64,000 nucleotides of DNA from Chitinophagales bacterium (GCA_013299105.1 JAAFJY010000011.1:62001-126000), one strand, 5' to 3'. Counted from the first letter of the stretch, positions 8,875 through 18,384 are shown. The notes: generated by a model from the letters alone, not told the origin. Numbers and translations are program-made.

Positions 8875-9012
8875 CGGAGGTCAACGTCACATTAGCAATC
8901 CGTGAAAATCCGCGTAATCCGTGTCATCCGTGTGCAAAAAACAGCCTCGCGCAGCGGGGCAGGCGGAGCGTGAATGAAGCAACGAAGTTGCCAACTGTTT
9001 TTTCAGTGGCCC
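8875..9012 (+). repeat. Family B repeat copy 3 (short form, diverged)
   Basis: It contains GGTCAACGTCACATTAGCAA, then iterated ATCCGTGAAAATCCGCG, TAATCCGTG and TCATCCGTG units. It then has GCCTCGC-GCA-GCGGGGC, whose stem is kept by G-T pairing, and GCAAC-GAA-GTTGC. The end (GTGGCCCCTA) abuts the TAG stop codon of the minus-strand kynureninase gene, the same arrangement as copy 2 and the mobA-like gene. Confidence 0.8.
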
Positions 9013-10314
9013 CTACCCTTCAAATTTCCGCATCAACTCCGCTACTTGCCAAACATCCTCAAAAGAATTATACAAAGGTGCAGGTGCCAGGCGAATCACC
9101 CCCACTTTTTCAACACTTGCACTCGGCAGGTTGTTTTCGCGCCAATCGCAGATCACCCCATTTTGGGCCAGGTAATCGAACAAAGCCTTGCCTTCCGGCC
9201 CGGTGATGATCGACAATTGCGCACCCCTTTGCTGCGGATCGCGTGGGGTCAGGATTTCAAACCGGGCTTGGGCCTGGTTGATGTCGTCGATTAAAAATTC
9301 GAGGTAACCCGTCAGTTGCAGGCTTTTGGCCCGCAAGCGGTCCATACCCGCCTCCAAAAACAAGGCATGGCTGGCCTTCATTGGGGCCATCGCCAGGATC
9401 GGCGGATTGCTCATTTGCCAGCCCGCCGCGCTGGGGATCGGTTGAAAATTTTTTTCCATCAAAAAACGCCGCCCTTCATCGTGCCCCCACCAGCCAGTAA
9501 GACGGGGCAAGTCGCTGTTGTGGATGTGTTTTTCGTGTACAAACGCCCCACCCAGCGCTCCGGGACCCGAATTCATATACTTATAGGTACACCACACCGC
9601 AAAGTCCACGCCCCAATCATGCAGTTTGAGCGGGATATTGCCTGCGGCATGGGCTAAGTCGAAGCCGACCGCCGAGCCCTGGGCATGAGCGGCCGCAGCA
9701 ATGGCCTCCAAGTCATACACCTGGCCCGTGAAATAATTGAGTCCGCCAAACAAAACCAGAGCCGTTTGGGGGCCTTCTTTTTCGATTATCGCCAAAATAT
9801 CCTCCGCTCGCAAAAGGTCCTCGCTAGGGCGGGGACTGACTTCTACAATCGCCTCAGCGGGGTCGAAACCATGCCACTGCACTTGGCTGGCGATGGCGTA
9901 CTGGTCGGAGGGGAAAGCCCCGGCCTCCATGATGATTTTGAAGCGCTGCGCAGTGGGGCGGTAAAAACTGACCATGAGTAAATGCAGGTTCACGGTCAGG
10001 GTATTCATCACGATCACTTCCGCCTCGTTTGCCCCCACCACATGCGCCGATGCGGGAGCCAGTGCTTTGTGGAAATGGGTCCAGGGCAAATCGCCGAGGA
10101 AATGGCCTTCTACGCCCAGGGTTTCCCAGCGTTTCAGTTCATGTTCAAGGGCGGCTTTGGCGGCCCGGGGTTGCAAGCCCAGCGAATTGCCGCAAAAATA
10201 AAGGCACTCATGCCCCAGGTGCAGGGGAAATAAAAATTCTTTGCGAAAGGCCGCCAGGGGGTCCTGGGCGTCCATTTTGCGGGCAAAATCGAGCGTGTTT
10301 TCAAAGTGGATCAT
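9013..10314 (-). CDS. kynU: Kynureninase
   Basis: A 433-residue PLP enzyme that cleaves kynurenine or 3-hydroxykynurenine to anthranilate or 3-hydroxyanthranilate plus alanine, in tryptophan degradation or de novo NAD synthesis. Seen: the N-terminal YFCGNSLGLQPRAAK signature, FPSDQYAI, FDLAHAAGN (PLP-ring contacts), the Schiff-base lysine in TYKYMNSGPG, and a C-terminal domain ending in VWQVAELM. The length matches the family. The start codon overlaps the stop of the upstream alkyltransferase gene by four bases (ATGA), so the two are translationally coupled. No other kynurenine-pathway gene is present nearby. Confidence 0.96.
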   Translation of the reverse strand: MIHFENTLDFARKMDAQDPLAAFRKEFLFPLHLGHECLYFCGNSLGLQPRAAKAALEHELKRWETLGVEGHFLGDLPWTHFHKALAPASAHVVGANEAEVIVMNTLTVNLHLLMVSFYRPTAQRFKIIMEAGAFPSDQYAIASQVQWHGFDPAEAIVEVSPRPSEDLLRAEDILAIIEKEGPQTALVLFGGLNYFTGQVYDLEAIAAAAHAQGSAVGFDLAHAAGNIPLKLHDWGVDFAVWCTYKYMNSGPGALGGAFVHEKHIHNSDLPRLTGWWGHDEGRRFLMEKNFQPIPSAAGWQMSNPPILAMAPMKASHALFLEAGMDRLRAKSLQLTGYLEFLIDDINQAQARFEILTPRDPQQRGAQLSIITGPEGKALFDYLAQNGVICDWRENNLPSASVEKVGVIRLAPAPLYNSFEDVWQVAELMRKFEG

Positions 10315-10802
10315 TCGAAGAGATTTCCTTGGCGAGCAAAACTAAGTGGGTTTTCCAATTCGAGCAAAGCCCTTTTCATGTCGAGCCCGTAATAGTAGCC
10401 GTGCAAGTCGCCACTTTTGGCAATGCAGCGGTGGCAAGGCACGATGATGGCAATGGGGTTGTGGGCATTGGCCTGGCCAACGGCTCGAACCGACTCCGGA
10501 TTGTCCAGCGCTTCGGCGATGGCCAGGTAGCTGGTGGTGCGGCCATAAGGAATTTTCAGGAGTTCTTGCCAGACCGCATGATTGAATTCAGGGGCACCGC
10601 CAAAGTCGAGTTTCAGGTCAAACTCCTGGCGTTCGCGGCGAAAATATTCGCCCAATTGCCTGACACATTCCTCTAATTCCGGTGGCACCGGGCTGCTTGG
10701 ACAGGGCTCCACCGCTACTTTTTTGACCGAAGTAATGCCCAGTTCGCTGCCCTGAATTTCAAAGCAACCAAATTGAGAGCTAAGGTGGGTTTTTACCAAC
10801 AT
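10311..10802 (-). CDS. ogt: Methylated-DNA--protein-cysteine methyltransferase
   Basis: A 163-residue suicide repair protein that transfers the alkyl group from O6-alkylguanine to its own cysteine. The acceptor lies in IIVPCHRCIAKSG, close to the PCHRV consensus. The helix-turn-helix with the arginine finger is visible in IPYGRTTSYLAIAEAL followed by SVRAVGQANAHNP. The N-terminal 70 residues are the usual poorly conserved ribonuclease-H-like domain. It is the first gene of a two-gene unit with kynU (ATGA overlap). The functional link to kynurenine breakdown is unclear, so co-transcription may be incidental. Confidence 0.95.
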   Translation of the reverse strand: MLVKTHLSSQFGCFEIQGSELGITSVKKVAVEPCPSSPVPPELEECVRQLGEYFRRERQEFDLKLDFGGAPEFNHAVWQELLKIPYGRTTSYLAIAEALDNPESVRAVGQANAHNPIAIIVPCHRCIAKSGDLHGYYYGLDMKRALLELENPLSFARQGNLFE

Positions 10803-11015
10803 GGATGGGTTTGCGTCGTTTGGAATGTTTGAAACAGCTTGAATAGGTAGGAGTTTAAACTTCGTTGAACAAAGTTAAACATTTCGCTCGTTCGATGCTG
10901 TTTTTCGTGCCATAAGTGGCTTGTCTGCGGCGCAATACAAGCACAAGCAGGAATGGACGCAAAAACGAGTGCTGAACGTATTTGACTTTGTGCTGTTATT
11001 CTTCAAAAGCCTCTC

Positions 11016-11420
11016 ATGCCCACTACTCCTCGCATTTGGCTCAGCCGAACCCTGCTCATCGCTGCCCTTTACAACATCCTTTGGGGAGCTTGGCAAGTGC
11101 TGGCCCCGCAGTCTTTTTTCAGCTTATTGGGCATGGAGCCCGTCAATTACCCTATGATCTGGCAAGGCATGGGCATGGTCATTGGGGTGTATGGATTGGC
11201 CTATTTTTGGGCTTCTTACGATTACATCCGGCATTGGCCCATCGTGGCGGTTGGTTTTTTGGGCAAAATTTTTGGCCCCTTGGGTTTTGTGTTCAATTAC
11301 CTGCAAGGGCAGGCTCCCGCTGCTTTTGGCTATACCTTACTGAGCAACGACCTGGTCTGGTGGATTCCTTTCGCGCTGATGCTTTGGGACGCCAAAAAAG
11401 CTAATTTTCCTCTGCGATGA
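11016..11420 (+). CDS. Small four-TM membrane protein, unknown function
   Basis: A 134-residue hydrophobic protein with four predicted membrane helices (about residues 9-30, 48-65, 74-94 and 104-124). It has aromatic-rich loops and no charged catalytic pattern. I do not recognise a named family with certainty; it resembles small DoxX/DUF4345-type membrane proteins. It overlaps the next gene by four bases (ATGA), and that gene encodes another small polytopic protein, so the two probably act together. It is divergent from ogt-kynU, with about 210 bases between the starts. Confidence 0.7.
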   Translation: MPTTPRIWLSRTLLIAALYNILWGAWQVLAPQSFFSLLGMEPVNYPMIWQGMGMVIGVYGLAYFWASYDYIRHWPIVAVGFLGKIFGPLGFVFNYLQGQAPAAFGYTLLSNDLVWWIPFALMLWDAKKANFPLR

Positions 11421-11815
11421 AACGCTCTTTGCCCCAATTCCTGGCTTGGTCCCGCTGGTTTTGGACCTTGCTGCTCATCGCGGCGGGCATGGCCCATTTT
11501 GCACGCCTCGATTTTTTCCTGGCATATTACCCCGCGTATTTGCCCTGGCCAAAAGCTGCCATTTGGGGCACTGGCATCCTGGAAACCATCCTGGCAATAC
11601 TGCTTTGGGTAAAACGAAGGCAAAAGCTGGCTTATTTGGGCATCACTTTGCTGATGCTGGCTTACTTGCCCGTACATGTTTATGTGATCACGCACCATGC
11701 CCGGATTCTGCACCCCCATCCTGCGATTCCACTTGCTTTGGCTTGGCTGCGCTTGCCAGTGCAGTTGGTGTTCATTGCATGGGCGCATTGGTGCTGGCGC
11801 AAAATCATAAAATAG
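11417..11815 (+). CDS. DoxX-like small membrane protein
   Basis: A 132-residue four-helix membrane protein. The order of features (AGMAHFARLDFFLAYYP early, then TGILETILAILLW, then a long C-terminal helix with basic ends) fits the DoxX/DoxD-like group, whose members are mostly uncharacterised or tied to redox and thiosulfate metabolism. The start overlaps the stop of the preceding gene (ATGA), which supports this start and coupled translation. The specific role is unknown. Confidence 0.72.
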   Translation: MKRSLPQFLAWSRWFWTLLLIAAGMAHFARLDFFLAYYPAYLPWPKAAIWGTGILETILAILLWVKRRQKLAYLGITLLMLAYLPVHVYVITHHARILHPHPAIPLALAWLRLPVQLVFIAWAHWCWRKIIK

Positions 11816-11949
11816 CAACTGCATACAACCAAATCATGGCTTTCCTCCTTTGATAATAACAAGTCATTTTCAGCGTTAAAATATTTCCCTATTCTCTGAA
11901 TTATCCCATGACTGACTAGCATTTAAATTTATAACCAAATCCATATGCA

Positions 11950-13480
11950 ATGAAAAAGTTTCTCTTTCTTTTACTCACCTTGTTTTTTACCCAAATCCTC
12001 CTTGCGCAGGTACCCAAAAGCCTGGAAGACCCAGCAATGGAGGCGTATTTTAGCCAAAAAGACAAAGCTCCCGTGCTAAAAGGCCGTTTGCGCAACGTAG
12101 GCCCAATTGAAGCCGAGGCTTTAAGGGTGGACTATGCCCTAGTGCAGCCCAGCTCGGAATCCCATATTAATTTGTCGGTCCCGATAAATCCCGACGGCAG
12201 CTTTGAAATCAAATTGCCCCAACGTCTGCCTTACCAGGAAATTTGGTTGAGCATGCCATTTAGTTTTATCCACATCATCTTGCACGAAGGCTTGGTGATC
12301 GAAGGGGATTTGGCCAAAATGCGGGATATCTGGACTTTGAAAAATAAGGCCGATGTACCTACCGATTTTGATGAGTATGAAATTGTGTTCAGTGGCCCCG
12401 ACGCTGACCTCAACTACATGGTCAATCGTTACTCAGATTTTGAACCCGAAGAGCGCAGTGGGTTGTACAATGCCCAATTGATCGCTAGTCGTAATCGTCG
12501 TAAAAGTTTTGCGGAAAGACTTGAGGCTGTTGAGGATCTCAATGCCAAATTGGAAGCCCACGAAGCGCGTTTTTTGCAAAAACATCCCTGCAAAGACGCC
12601 TGGATTTTGGCCCACGAGCGCAAAGCTGATATTTATGGATCTCTGATTACCTCCTTATGGGGCGAAGAGTTGGCTCCCGATGAAGCTTTCAGGCAGGTAT
12701 TGGCCTTTCAGCCTGCTTTGGTTTCGAACAATGGTATCCTTTATTACAATTACTTGGCGGCTTTGCTCCGCTCACAATTAATACAACACCCCGATGGAAA
12801 AATCCCTGGCCTGCAACTTTCCCAACGGAAATACGCTAGTTGCGTTAATGGGAGGAAAGCTTGACTTGGTCCACAGATACCCCCAACTTGAAAAATCCCT
12901 GCCATACTTAAACGAGGGCTGGTGTAAACAACTTATGGAACAAGAGTTGGCCGCCAAGAAAAAACTCGAAGATGAAGCTGCTGAAAGGTTATCGAAAATC
13001 AATATCAGCGAACAAGCTGCTGAACCCGGCCGTTTGATCGCTGAAATGAATAAAAATACAAAATTGTACCTCAACGAAACCCAAAATGCCGACAGTTTGA
13101 TTCAAAAAGTAAGGGCCATGTATCCTGGCGAAGCGGTTATTTTCATGGTTTGGACCACTTGGGGCGAAGATTGTACACGAGACCTGAAAGACCTTAGCAA
13201 TGCACAAGCATACCTGAAAGAAATCGGTATCAACTTGGTATGTCTGGGTGTCAATGAGAACTCTACCCAAGAACTTTGGAAACGCCGTATCGAAGAAAGT
13301 CAAGTAGCAGGCGACCACATTTGGTTGGAAATACCCATTGCAGCCAGCATCATTCAGCAATATGGACAAGATAATATCCCTGCTTACTTGTTTTTTGACC
13401 GGAAGGGGAAGTACCACCACAAGGTGATAGAGCATCTTGACCAATATAATTTATCCAAGCTTAAACACATTTTGAATTGA
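11950..13480 (+). pseudogene. Thioredoxin-like (TlpA-type) protein, frameshifted
   Basis: Two overlapping frames form one protein of about 509 residues. Frame 1 (11950-12864) has a signal peptide ending LLAQ, then a beta-rich N-terminal domain and a helical middle, typical of Bacteroidota TlpA-like disulfide reductases. Frame 2 continues to 13480 with the thioredoxin fold (VIFMVWTTWGEDC, then NIPAYLFFDRKG with the cis-Pro). Reading passes smoothly from HPDGK to SLACNFPNG if one A is removed from the A5 run near 12796-12800. The active site is WGEDC instead of WCxxC, so only one cysteine remains and classical thiol-disulfide exchange is unlikely even if the frame is restored. It could be a true pseudogene, phase variation or a sequence error. 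A terminator follows. Confidence 0.75.
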
Positions 13481-13505
13481 ACATAAATTAGCTCTTTCCA
13501 AAAAA

Positions 13506-13546
13506 AAGCGCAATGCATCCTTACGATCCATCGCGCTTGCTTTTTC
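13506..13546 (+). terminator. Intrinsic terminator
   Basis: AAGCGC pairs with GCGCTT across a loop that contains a second short pairing (ATG/CAT). A T5 run follows at 13541. It lies about 25 bases after the stop of the thioredoxin-like gene and merges into the next inverted repeat. Confidence 0.65.
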
Positions 13547-13600
13547 ATCCTACACGTTTGCTAAACTTCAAAAGTTTGGTAAACGTGTAGGATGAAAAAG
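13540..13600. repeat. 61-bp near-perfect inverted repeat between convergent genes
   Basis: Arms of about 29 bp (starting CTTTTTCATCCTACACGTTT) are complementary apart from two mismatches, with almost no loop. It lies between the ends of the thioredoxin-like gene (+) and the sortilin-like gene (-). The outer T5 and A5 runs make it able to serve as a bidirectional terminator. I see no second copy in the window. Confidence 0.8.
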
Positions 13601-13614
13601 TTCTGCCTTCCCCC

Positions 13615-16600
13615 TTACTCAATCTTCAAAGGCGCAGCCGCCTTGAACAGTGAAAACTGCACGGCTTCCACCTTCTTGCGGTAGTCCGCGTACTTGCCAT
13701 TCATCAGGTTGTTGATGCGGTTCAGGATGGCGGTGGTTTTCTTGCGGGCGGCGGCGATCATGCGCTGGGCGCCCTGGCTGCCGCCGTCGTCCGAGGCATT
13801 GATGTACTGCTGGGCACCGAACAGGGCCGACATCAGGTTGTCGTCGTCGCGCTGGATGCCTTTGATGTCTTCGGGCTCCATGTACAAGCGCTCAATGTTG
13901 TTGATGCTGTCTTGCAGGGCTTTGGCCATTTTGGCCAGGCTTTGCTTGGTGCTGTCGGGCGCATTGGCCAGGGCGGCGTCCACGCGCTTGATGCTGTTGC
14001 GGGCGTCGCGCAGTTGCTCAAAACCAGCGGTGGCGGCCTTGGTTACTTTTTCCATTTCGCGGTAAGTGGCATCCTTGGTCTTGGCCTTGTTGGGGTCAAA
14101 AGGCATGCGTGGGTCGGCTTTCACCGTCACTGTGGTCGAGTCTTTGAACTTGCCCAACACGGCCACAACCTTGTAGGTACCCGGCAAAACCGCTGGTCCA
14201 CTGGGCGTATCCTCATCCGGGCGAGCCTCCTGGCGGTTGGGGAAACGGGTGCCATTTCGGTTCAAGGGCCAGTACACGCGGGTCAGGCCCGTGTCGAGGC
14301 GGGTGCTGAAGGTGCGGATGGTGTCATTGCCCGACAGGATGATGATTTTTACCCTTTCTGGTTTTTTGGCCGCAGCGGGCGCTGGTACACTTGGCGCTGG
14401 TGCCGGGGCCGGAGTAGTGGCTGGTGTACTGCCTTTTTTAGCGTTTTTGCCCGCAGGCGCAGGGGCAGGAGGCGGTGCGGGCGTGGCAGGTGCGACAGCT
14501 TTGGCTGGAGCCTTGTTCCAAAGGGTCAACCAAGCACCAGGAGCCTTGTTGGTGCCTTCAAACAAGCCGTCGCCAGGGAAATGCAAGCCCTGGTAGCTCT
14601 TGCTGGCCGCCAGGTAAGCATCCTGGGTAGGGAAAATTTTCAGTTCCTGCTGCAAAACCTGCCCACCCGTGCGGGCCATTTCGCGGAAGGGGCGAATGTC
14701 GTCGAATACCCACAAAGATCGGCCAAAAGTGGCGATCACCAGGTCGTTTTCACGCGGATGGATTTTCATGTCGGCCACTGGCACAGAAGGGAAGCCATTG
14801 GTCCACTTGGTCCAGGTTTTGGCGTAGTCGATGCTGAAAAACAAGCCGTGATCGGTACCCAGCCAAAGGTGCTTGGGCTCCTGGGGGTCCTGTACAATCG
14901 AGAGACAGAAGCCCTGGACCTTGTTTTCGTCCACAATTTTGGTGAAAGTCTGGCCGTAATCGGCACTGTGGTACACCATCGGTCGCCAGTCGTTGCGGCG
15001 GTAGTCGTTGACCACCACAAAGACCTCGCCTGCATTGCGCGCCGATACTTCGATGTAGGGAATCCAAGAGCCAGGGTTGTAGCCGGGCATGCGCGAGATC
15101 AGGTTGCTCCAGGTTTTGCCGCCGTCGCGGGTCAGTTGAAGGTTCCCATCGTCGGTGCCTACCCAAATCACCTTGGCATCCACAGGGCTAGGCGCAATGG
15201 CCAGGATAGTGGTGTGGTTTTCGGCATTGGTAGCGTCGATGGTCAAGCCGCCGCTGAGGTGGGCCTTTTGCTTGGAGGTATCGTTGGTGGTCAAGTCGGG
15301 CGAGATGATTTCCCAACTTTGACCGCAATCTTTGGAATAGTGTACGAACTGGCTGCCGTAGTAAACGCCGCAGTTGTTGTGTGGGTCCTGGGCAAAGGCC
15401 GCATTCCAGTTGAAGCGCAGGTCTTCGCCGTTGGGAGCAGTGGGTTTTACAAAGCTGGATTTACCCGTTTCGGTGTCGATGTAGCCCAGGTTACCACCTT
15501 GCGACATGGCATAAACATAGCGCGAATTGTCAGGGCGGAAGCCCAGGTCGAAACCGTCGCCAAAGAAAACTTCTTGCCACACCGCGTTGCGCAGGCCACC
15601 CGCTTGCCAGATGGCATTGGGGCCTACCCAAGAGCCGTTGTCCTGCATCCCACCACCTACTTTATAAGGCACCGACATGTCGTGGGCGATGTGGTAAAAC
15701 TGCCCGACGGGGATGTTGTCGACGAAACGCCAGTTTTTGCCACCATCGTGCGAGATGTTCAAGCCGCCGTCGTTGCCATCAATCACGTAATTAGGGTTTT
15801 CCGGATGGATCCAAAAAGCGTGGTGGTCAGGGTGAACGCCGGAGTACGGGAGGATGGTTTCAAAAGTTTTACCGCCGTCTTCCGACTTGGTCACCAGCGA
15901 GAAGATGTTCCACAAGCGGTTTTCGTTTTGTGGATCGGCGTAGATTTCAGCGTAGTAAAATGGGCGGTCGCCGATGTTTTTGCTGGCCACCAGGCTCCAT
16001 TTTTTGCCCCCGTCGGTAGATTTGTAGAGGCCATTTTCTTTGGCTTCGATCAGGGCGTAGACAATATTGGGCTTGGAGCGCGAAATGGCGAGGCCCATGC
16101 GGCCCAATTGGCCCTTGGGCAGGCCGTCTTCGGCGGTGCGGCGTTCCCAGGTGTCGCCGCCGTCGTGGGTCACGTACAGGCCGGAGCCTGCGCCGCCAGA
16201 GTTGAAGGTCCAGGGCTTGCGGCCATATTCCCACATGTTCACGATCAGCTTATTGGGGTTGCTGGGGTCCACGACCATTTCTCCTACCCCTGTTTGGTTG
16301 TTGACGAAAAGTACGCGCTCCCAGGTTTTGCCGCCGTCCTTGGTGCGGTACACGCCGCGTTCCTCGTTGGGGCCATAGGTTGAGCCTTGGACTCCCACAT
16401 AGACCACATTCGGGTTATCGCGGTGGATAATGATGCGGTGGATGGTTTTGGTTTCCTTCAAACCCATGTTTTTCCAGGTCTTGCCGCCGTCGAGCGACTT
16501 GAAGATCCCCAGACCGAAGTTTTGGGAGTTGCGCGGGTTGCCTTCGCCCGTACCTACCCAAATTTCGGAGGGGTTGGACTGGTTGATGGCGATGGCCCCG

Positions 16601-16866
16601 ATGGATTGGATGGGCTGGTCGTCGAAGATCGGCGTCCAGGAAATGCCGCCACTTTCAGATTTCCATACCCCGCCCGAAGCGGAGCCTGCGTAGATGATCT
16701 GTGGTTGGCTGTTGACCACGTCGATGGCCGTGATGCGGCCCGACATGCCCGCAGGGCCCAGGCTGCGGGGTTTGATGGCTTTAAAAGGTTTGATGTCCAC
16801 CGTTTGGGCGCCCAGGCTCAAAGCCAGGAACAAGGCAGACAAGAGTGGTATGGCTCTCAGTCGCAT
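13615..16866 (-). CDS. Sortilin/VPS10-like BNR repeat protein, secreted
   Basis: A 1083-residue exported protein. I chose the ATG at 16866 because it opens a good signal peptide (21 residues, ending LSLGAQ); the open frame further upstream is not protein-like. Residues about 25-760 carry many Asp-box units (VWKSESGGISW, IFKSLDGGKTW, VYRTKDGGKTW, LYKSTDGGKKW, LQLTRDGGKTW), forming sortilin-like beta-propellers. A Pro/Ala linker lies at about 782-832. An Ig-like segment follows (GNDTIRTF, LPGTYKVVAVL), then a helical tail. There is no type IX sorting domain at the end. This family is common in Bacteroidota and usually annotated as glycosyl hydrolase, but no catalytic residues are evident here; a binding or protein-handling role is equally possible. 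Confidence 0.9.
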   Translation of the reverse strand: MRLRAIPLLSALFLALSLGAQTVDIKPFKAIKPRSLGPAGMSGRITAIDVVNSQPQIIYAGSASGGVWKSESGGISWTPIFDDQPIQSIGAIAINQSNPSEIWVGTGEGNPRNSQNFGLGIFKSLDGGKTWKNMGLKETKTIHRIIIHRDNPNVVYVGVQGSTYGPNEERGVYRTKDGGKTWERVLFVNNQTGVGEMVVDPSNPNKLIVNMWEYGRKPWTFNSGGAGSGLYVTHDGGDTWERRTAEDGLPKGQLGRMGLAISRSKPNIVYALIEAKENGLYKSTDGGKKWSLVASKNIGDRPFYYAEIYADPQNENRLWNIFSLVTKSEDGGKTFETILPYSGVHPDHHAFWIHPENPNYVIDGNDGGLNISHDGGKNWRFVDNIPVGQFYHIAHDMSVPYKVGGGMQDNGSWVGPNAIWQAGGLRNAVWQEVFFGDGFDLGFRPDNSRYVYAMSQGGNLGYIDTETGKSSFVKPTAPNGEDLRFNWNAAFAQDPHNNCGVYYGSQFVHYSKDCGQSWEIISPDLTTNDTSKQKAHLSGGLTIDATNAENHTTILAIAPSPVDAKVIWVGTDDGNLQLTRDGGKTWSNLISRMPGYNPGSWIPYIEVSARNAGEVFVVVNDYRRNDWRPMVYHSADYGQTFTKIVDENKVQGFCLSIVQDPQEPKHLWLGTDHGLFFSIDYAKTWTKWTNGFPSVPVADMKIHPRENDLVIATFGRSLWVFDDIRPFREMARTGGQVLQQELKIFPTQDAYLAASKSYQGLHFPGDGLFEGTNKAPGAWLTLWNKAPAKAVAPATPAPPPAPAPAGKNAKKGSTPATTPAPAPAPSVPAPAAAKKPERVKIIILSGNDTIRTFSTRLDTGLTRVYWPLNRNGTRFPNRQEARPDEDTPSGPAVLPGTYKVVAVLGKFKDSTTVTVKADPRMPFDPNKAKTKDATYREMEKVTKAATAGFEQLRDARNSIKRVDAALANAPDSTKQSLAKMAKALQDSINNIERLYMEPEDIKGIQRDDDNLMSALFGAQQYINASDDGGSQGAQRMIAAARKKTTAILNRINNLMNGKYADYRKKVEAVQFSLFKAAAPLKIE

Positions 16867-17045
16867 AGGTTTGATGAGTAAGTGGGTTGGTTTTTGCTTA
16901 TTGCCGAAAAATACAAAAGGACGGGCTTCGCTGTTAGTTTTTGGGACCTTGATCGGCAGTTTTGGGCAAAAGTGGCACGAATGGCGGGATTTTGAGGACG
17001 AGGGGGAATTCAGACAGCAAGCACCTTTACTCAACTCAAGACAAC

Positions 17046-18095
17046 TCACCTAAACTCCCAGCGATACCCATCCAAATGCTGCACGGCCACTGTAAGCAAG
17101 TCGATGCAATTGCGCACGTCACCTTTGTGGGCCATTTCAATCGTTTGGTGAATGTGCCGCAGCGGGATCGAAATGGCTCCTGCAATGCTGCCTTTTTTGC
17201 CGTTGCGTTGCAGCGGCCCAGTGTCGGTTCCGCCAGCGGGCAGGATTTCGGGTTGCCAGGCGATGTTGTGTTTACTGGCTTGTTCTTTGAGGTAATTGAC
17301 CATGCGGGTGTCAGAAATCACGCTGCCGTCCATGATTTTGATGGCCGCTCCTTTGCCCAAGCGGGTCACCATTTCCTGGGGTTGCGCGCCGGGGGTATCG
17401 AAGGCGATGGTCACGTCGAGGCCAAAGCTGAAATCGGGATTCACCCCGTGCGCGGCAGCTGCGGCCCCACGCAGGCCCACTTCTTCTTGCACTGTGAACA
17501 CAGCGTACAAGTCATAAGGCAGGCTTTTGTCCTTCAGTTCACGTAGGGTTTCGAGCAAGATGTACACCGAAACCCGGTTGTCCAAAGACTTGCTGTTGAC
17601 ACAATCGCCCATTTCGATCAGACTGCGCTCTCGGGTCACGGGATCGCCTATGGCTACGTATTTTTCTACTTCTGTCTTGGCCATGCCCAGGTCGATGAAG
17701 TACTCGTTGATCGGCACTGCACGGCTGCGTTCTTCGGGTTTCATCAGGTGGATCGGCTTGGAGCCCATCACGCCGATCAGGTCTTTGCGGCCATGCACGA
17801 TTACGCGCTGCGAGGTGAGGGTTTTGGGGTCAAAACCGCCCAGGGTGTGGAAATGCACAAAGCCATCGTCGTCGACATGGGTCACGATGAAGCCAATTTC
17901 GTCGAGGTGGGCCGCTACAAGCACCCGTTTGCGCTCCTTGCCGCGTTTGATGGCGATGATGTTCCCCATGTTGTCCACGGATACTTCGTCGGCCAAGCCA
18001 TTCAATTCTTGCAGCACCAGGCGGCGGATGCGCTCTTCAAAACCCGAAGTACCGGGCATTTCGCAAATGCGTTTCAACAAAGCAATGTCAATCAT
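17046..18095 (-). CDS. M42 family aminopeptidase
   Basis: A 349-residue cytosolic metallo-aminopeptidase of the M42 (glutamyl aminopeptidase/PepA, formerly endoglucanase M) family. These form tetrahedral dodecamers that trim peptides. Metal and catalytic residues visible are AAHLDEIGF (first His and Asp), the bridging Asp in SKSLDNRVS, the catalytic Glu pair in TVQEEVGLRG, the Asp of GLDVTIAFD, and the last His in RHIHQTIEM. The length is standard. It stands alone, 179 bases upstream of the sortilin-like gene start on the same strand. No signal peptide is seen. Confidence 0.95.
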   Translation of the reverse strand: MIDIALLKRICEMPGTSGFEERIRRLVLQELNGLADEVSVDNMGNIIAIKRGKERKRVLVAAHLDEIGFIVTHVDDDGFVHFHTLGGFDPKTLTSQRVIVHGRKDLIGVMGSKPIHLMKPEERSRAVPINEYFIDLGMAKTEVEKYVAIGDPVTRERSLIEMGDCVNSKSLDNRVSVYILLETLRELKDKSLPYDLYAVFTVQEEVGLRGAAAAAHGVNPDFSFGLDVTIAFDTPGAQPQEMVTRLGKGAAIKIMDGSVISDTRMVNYLKEQASKHNIAWQPEILPAGGTDTGPLQRNGKKGSIAGAISIPLRHIHQTIEMAHKGDVRNCIDLLTVAVQHLDGYRWEFR

Positions 18096-18135
18096 TGGTT
18101 GTAGTTAATGTGGTGCGTTGGCCACACCATAGTAT

Positions 18136-18299
18136 CTAGTGGTCCAAATTGTAAATCTGCCCCAAGTTCCACGGGCTCTTTGTCTCCATAGCTGCGTTGT
18201 TCGTCGGTCAAATAGTCCACTATTTTCCCTCCTCTCGCCTTGCTACAAAGCCAAATAGCCTACCTGGAACTTAGGGGTATTTGTAATTCGCACCACTAG
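18136..18299. repeat. 164-bp element with 35-bp terminal inverted repeats (MITE-like)
   Basis: The left end CTAGTGGTCCAAATTGTAAA and its continuation to AAGTTCC are matched, inverted, by GGAACTTAGGGGTATTTGTA running to CACCACTAG at the right end. Several mismatches and one gap interrupt the match. The 90-bp centre has no ORF. It sits between the divergent starts of the M42 peptidase and flippase genes. I found no second copy in this window, so mobility is inferred from structure only. Confidence 0.65.
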
Positions 18300-18384
18300 T
18301 AGCTTAAAAACACACAAATCAAACCATTTTGGCGCAAAAACTCATTCCAAAGCCTAAATTTACTGCCCAAACGATTAACAGAAC

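Noticed and set aside
13912-16383. An 823-codon open frame on the plus strand opposite the sortilin-like gene.
   Set aside because: It is exactly antisense to a well-supported secreted BNR protein with repeated Asp-box units. The translation has no signal, domain or motif, and its length follows from codon bias of the true gene.
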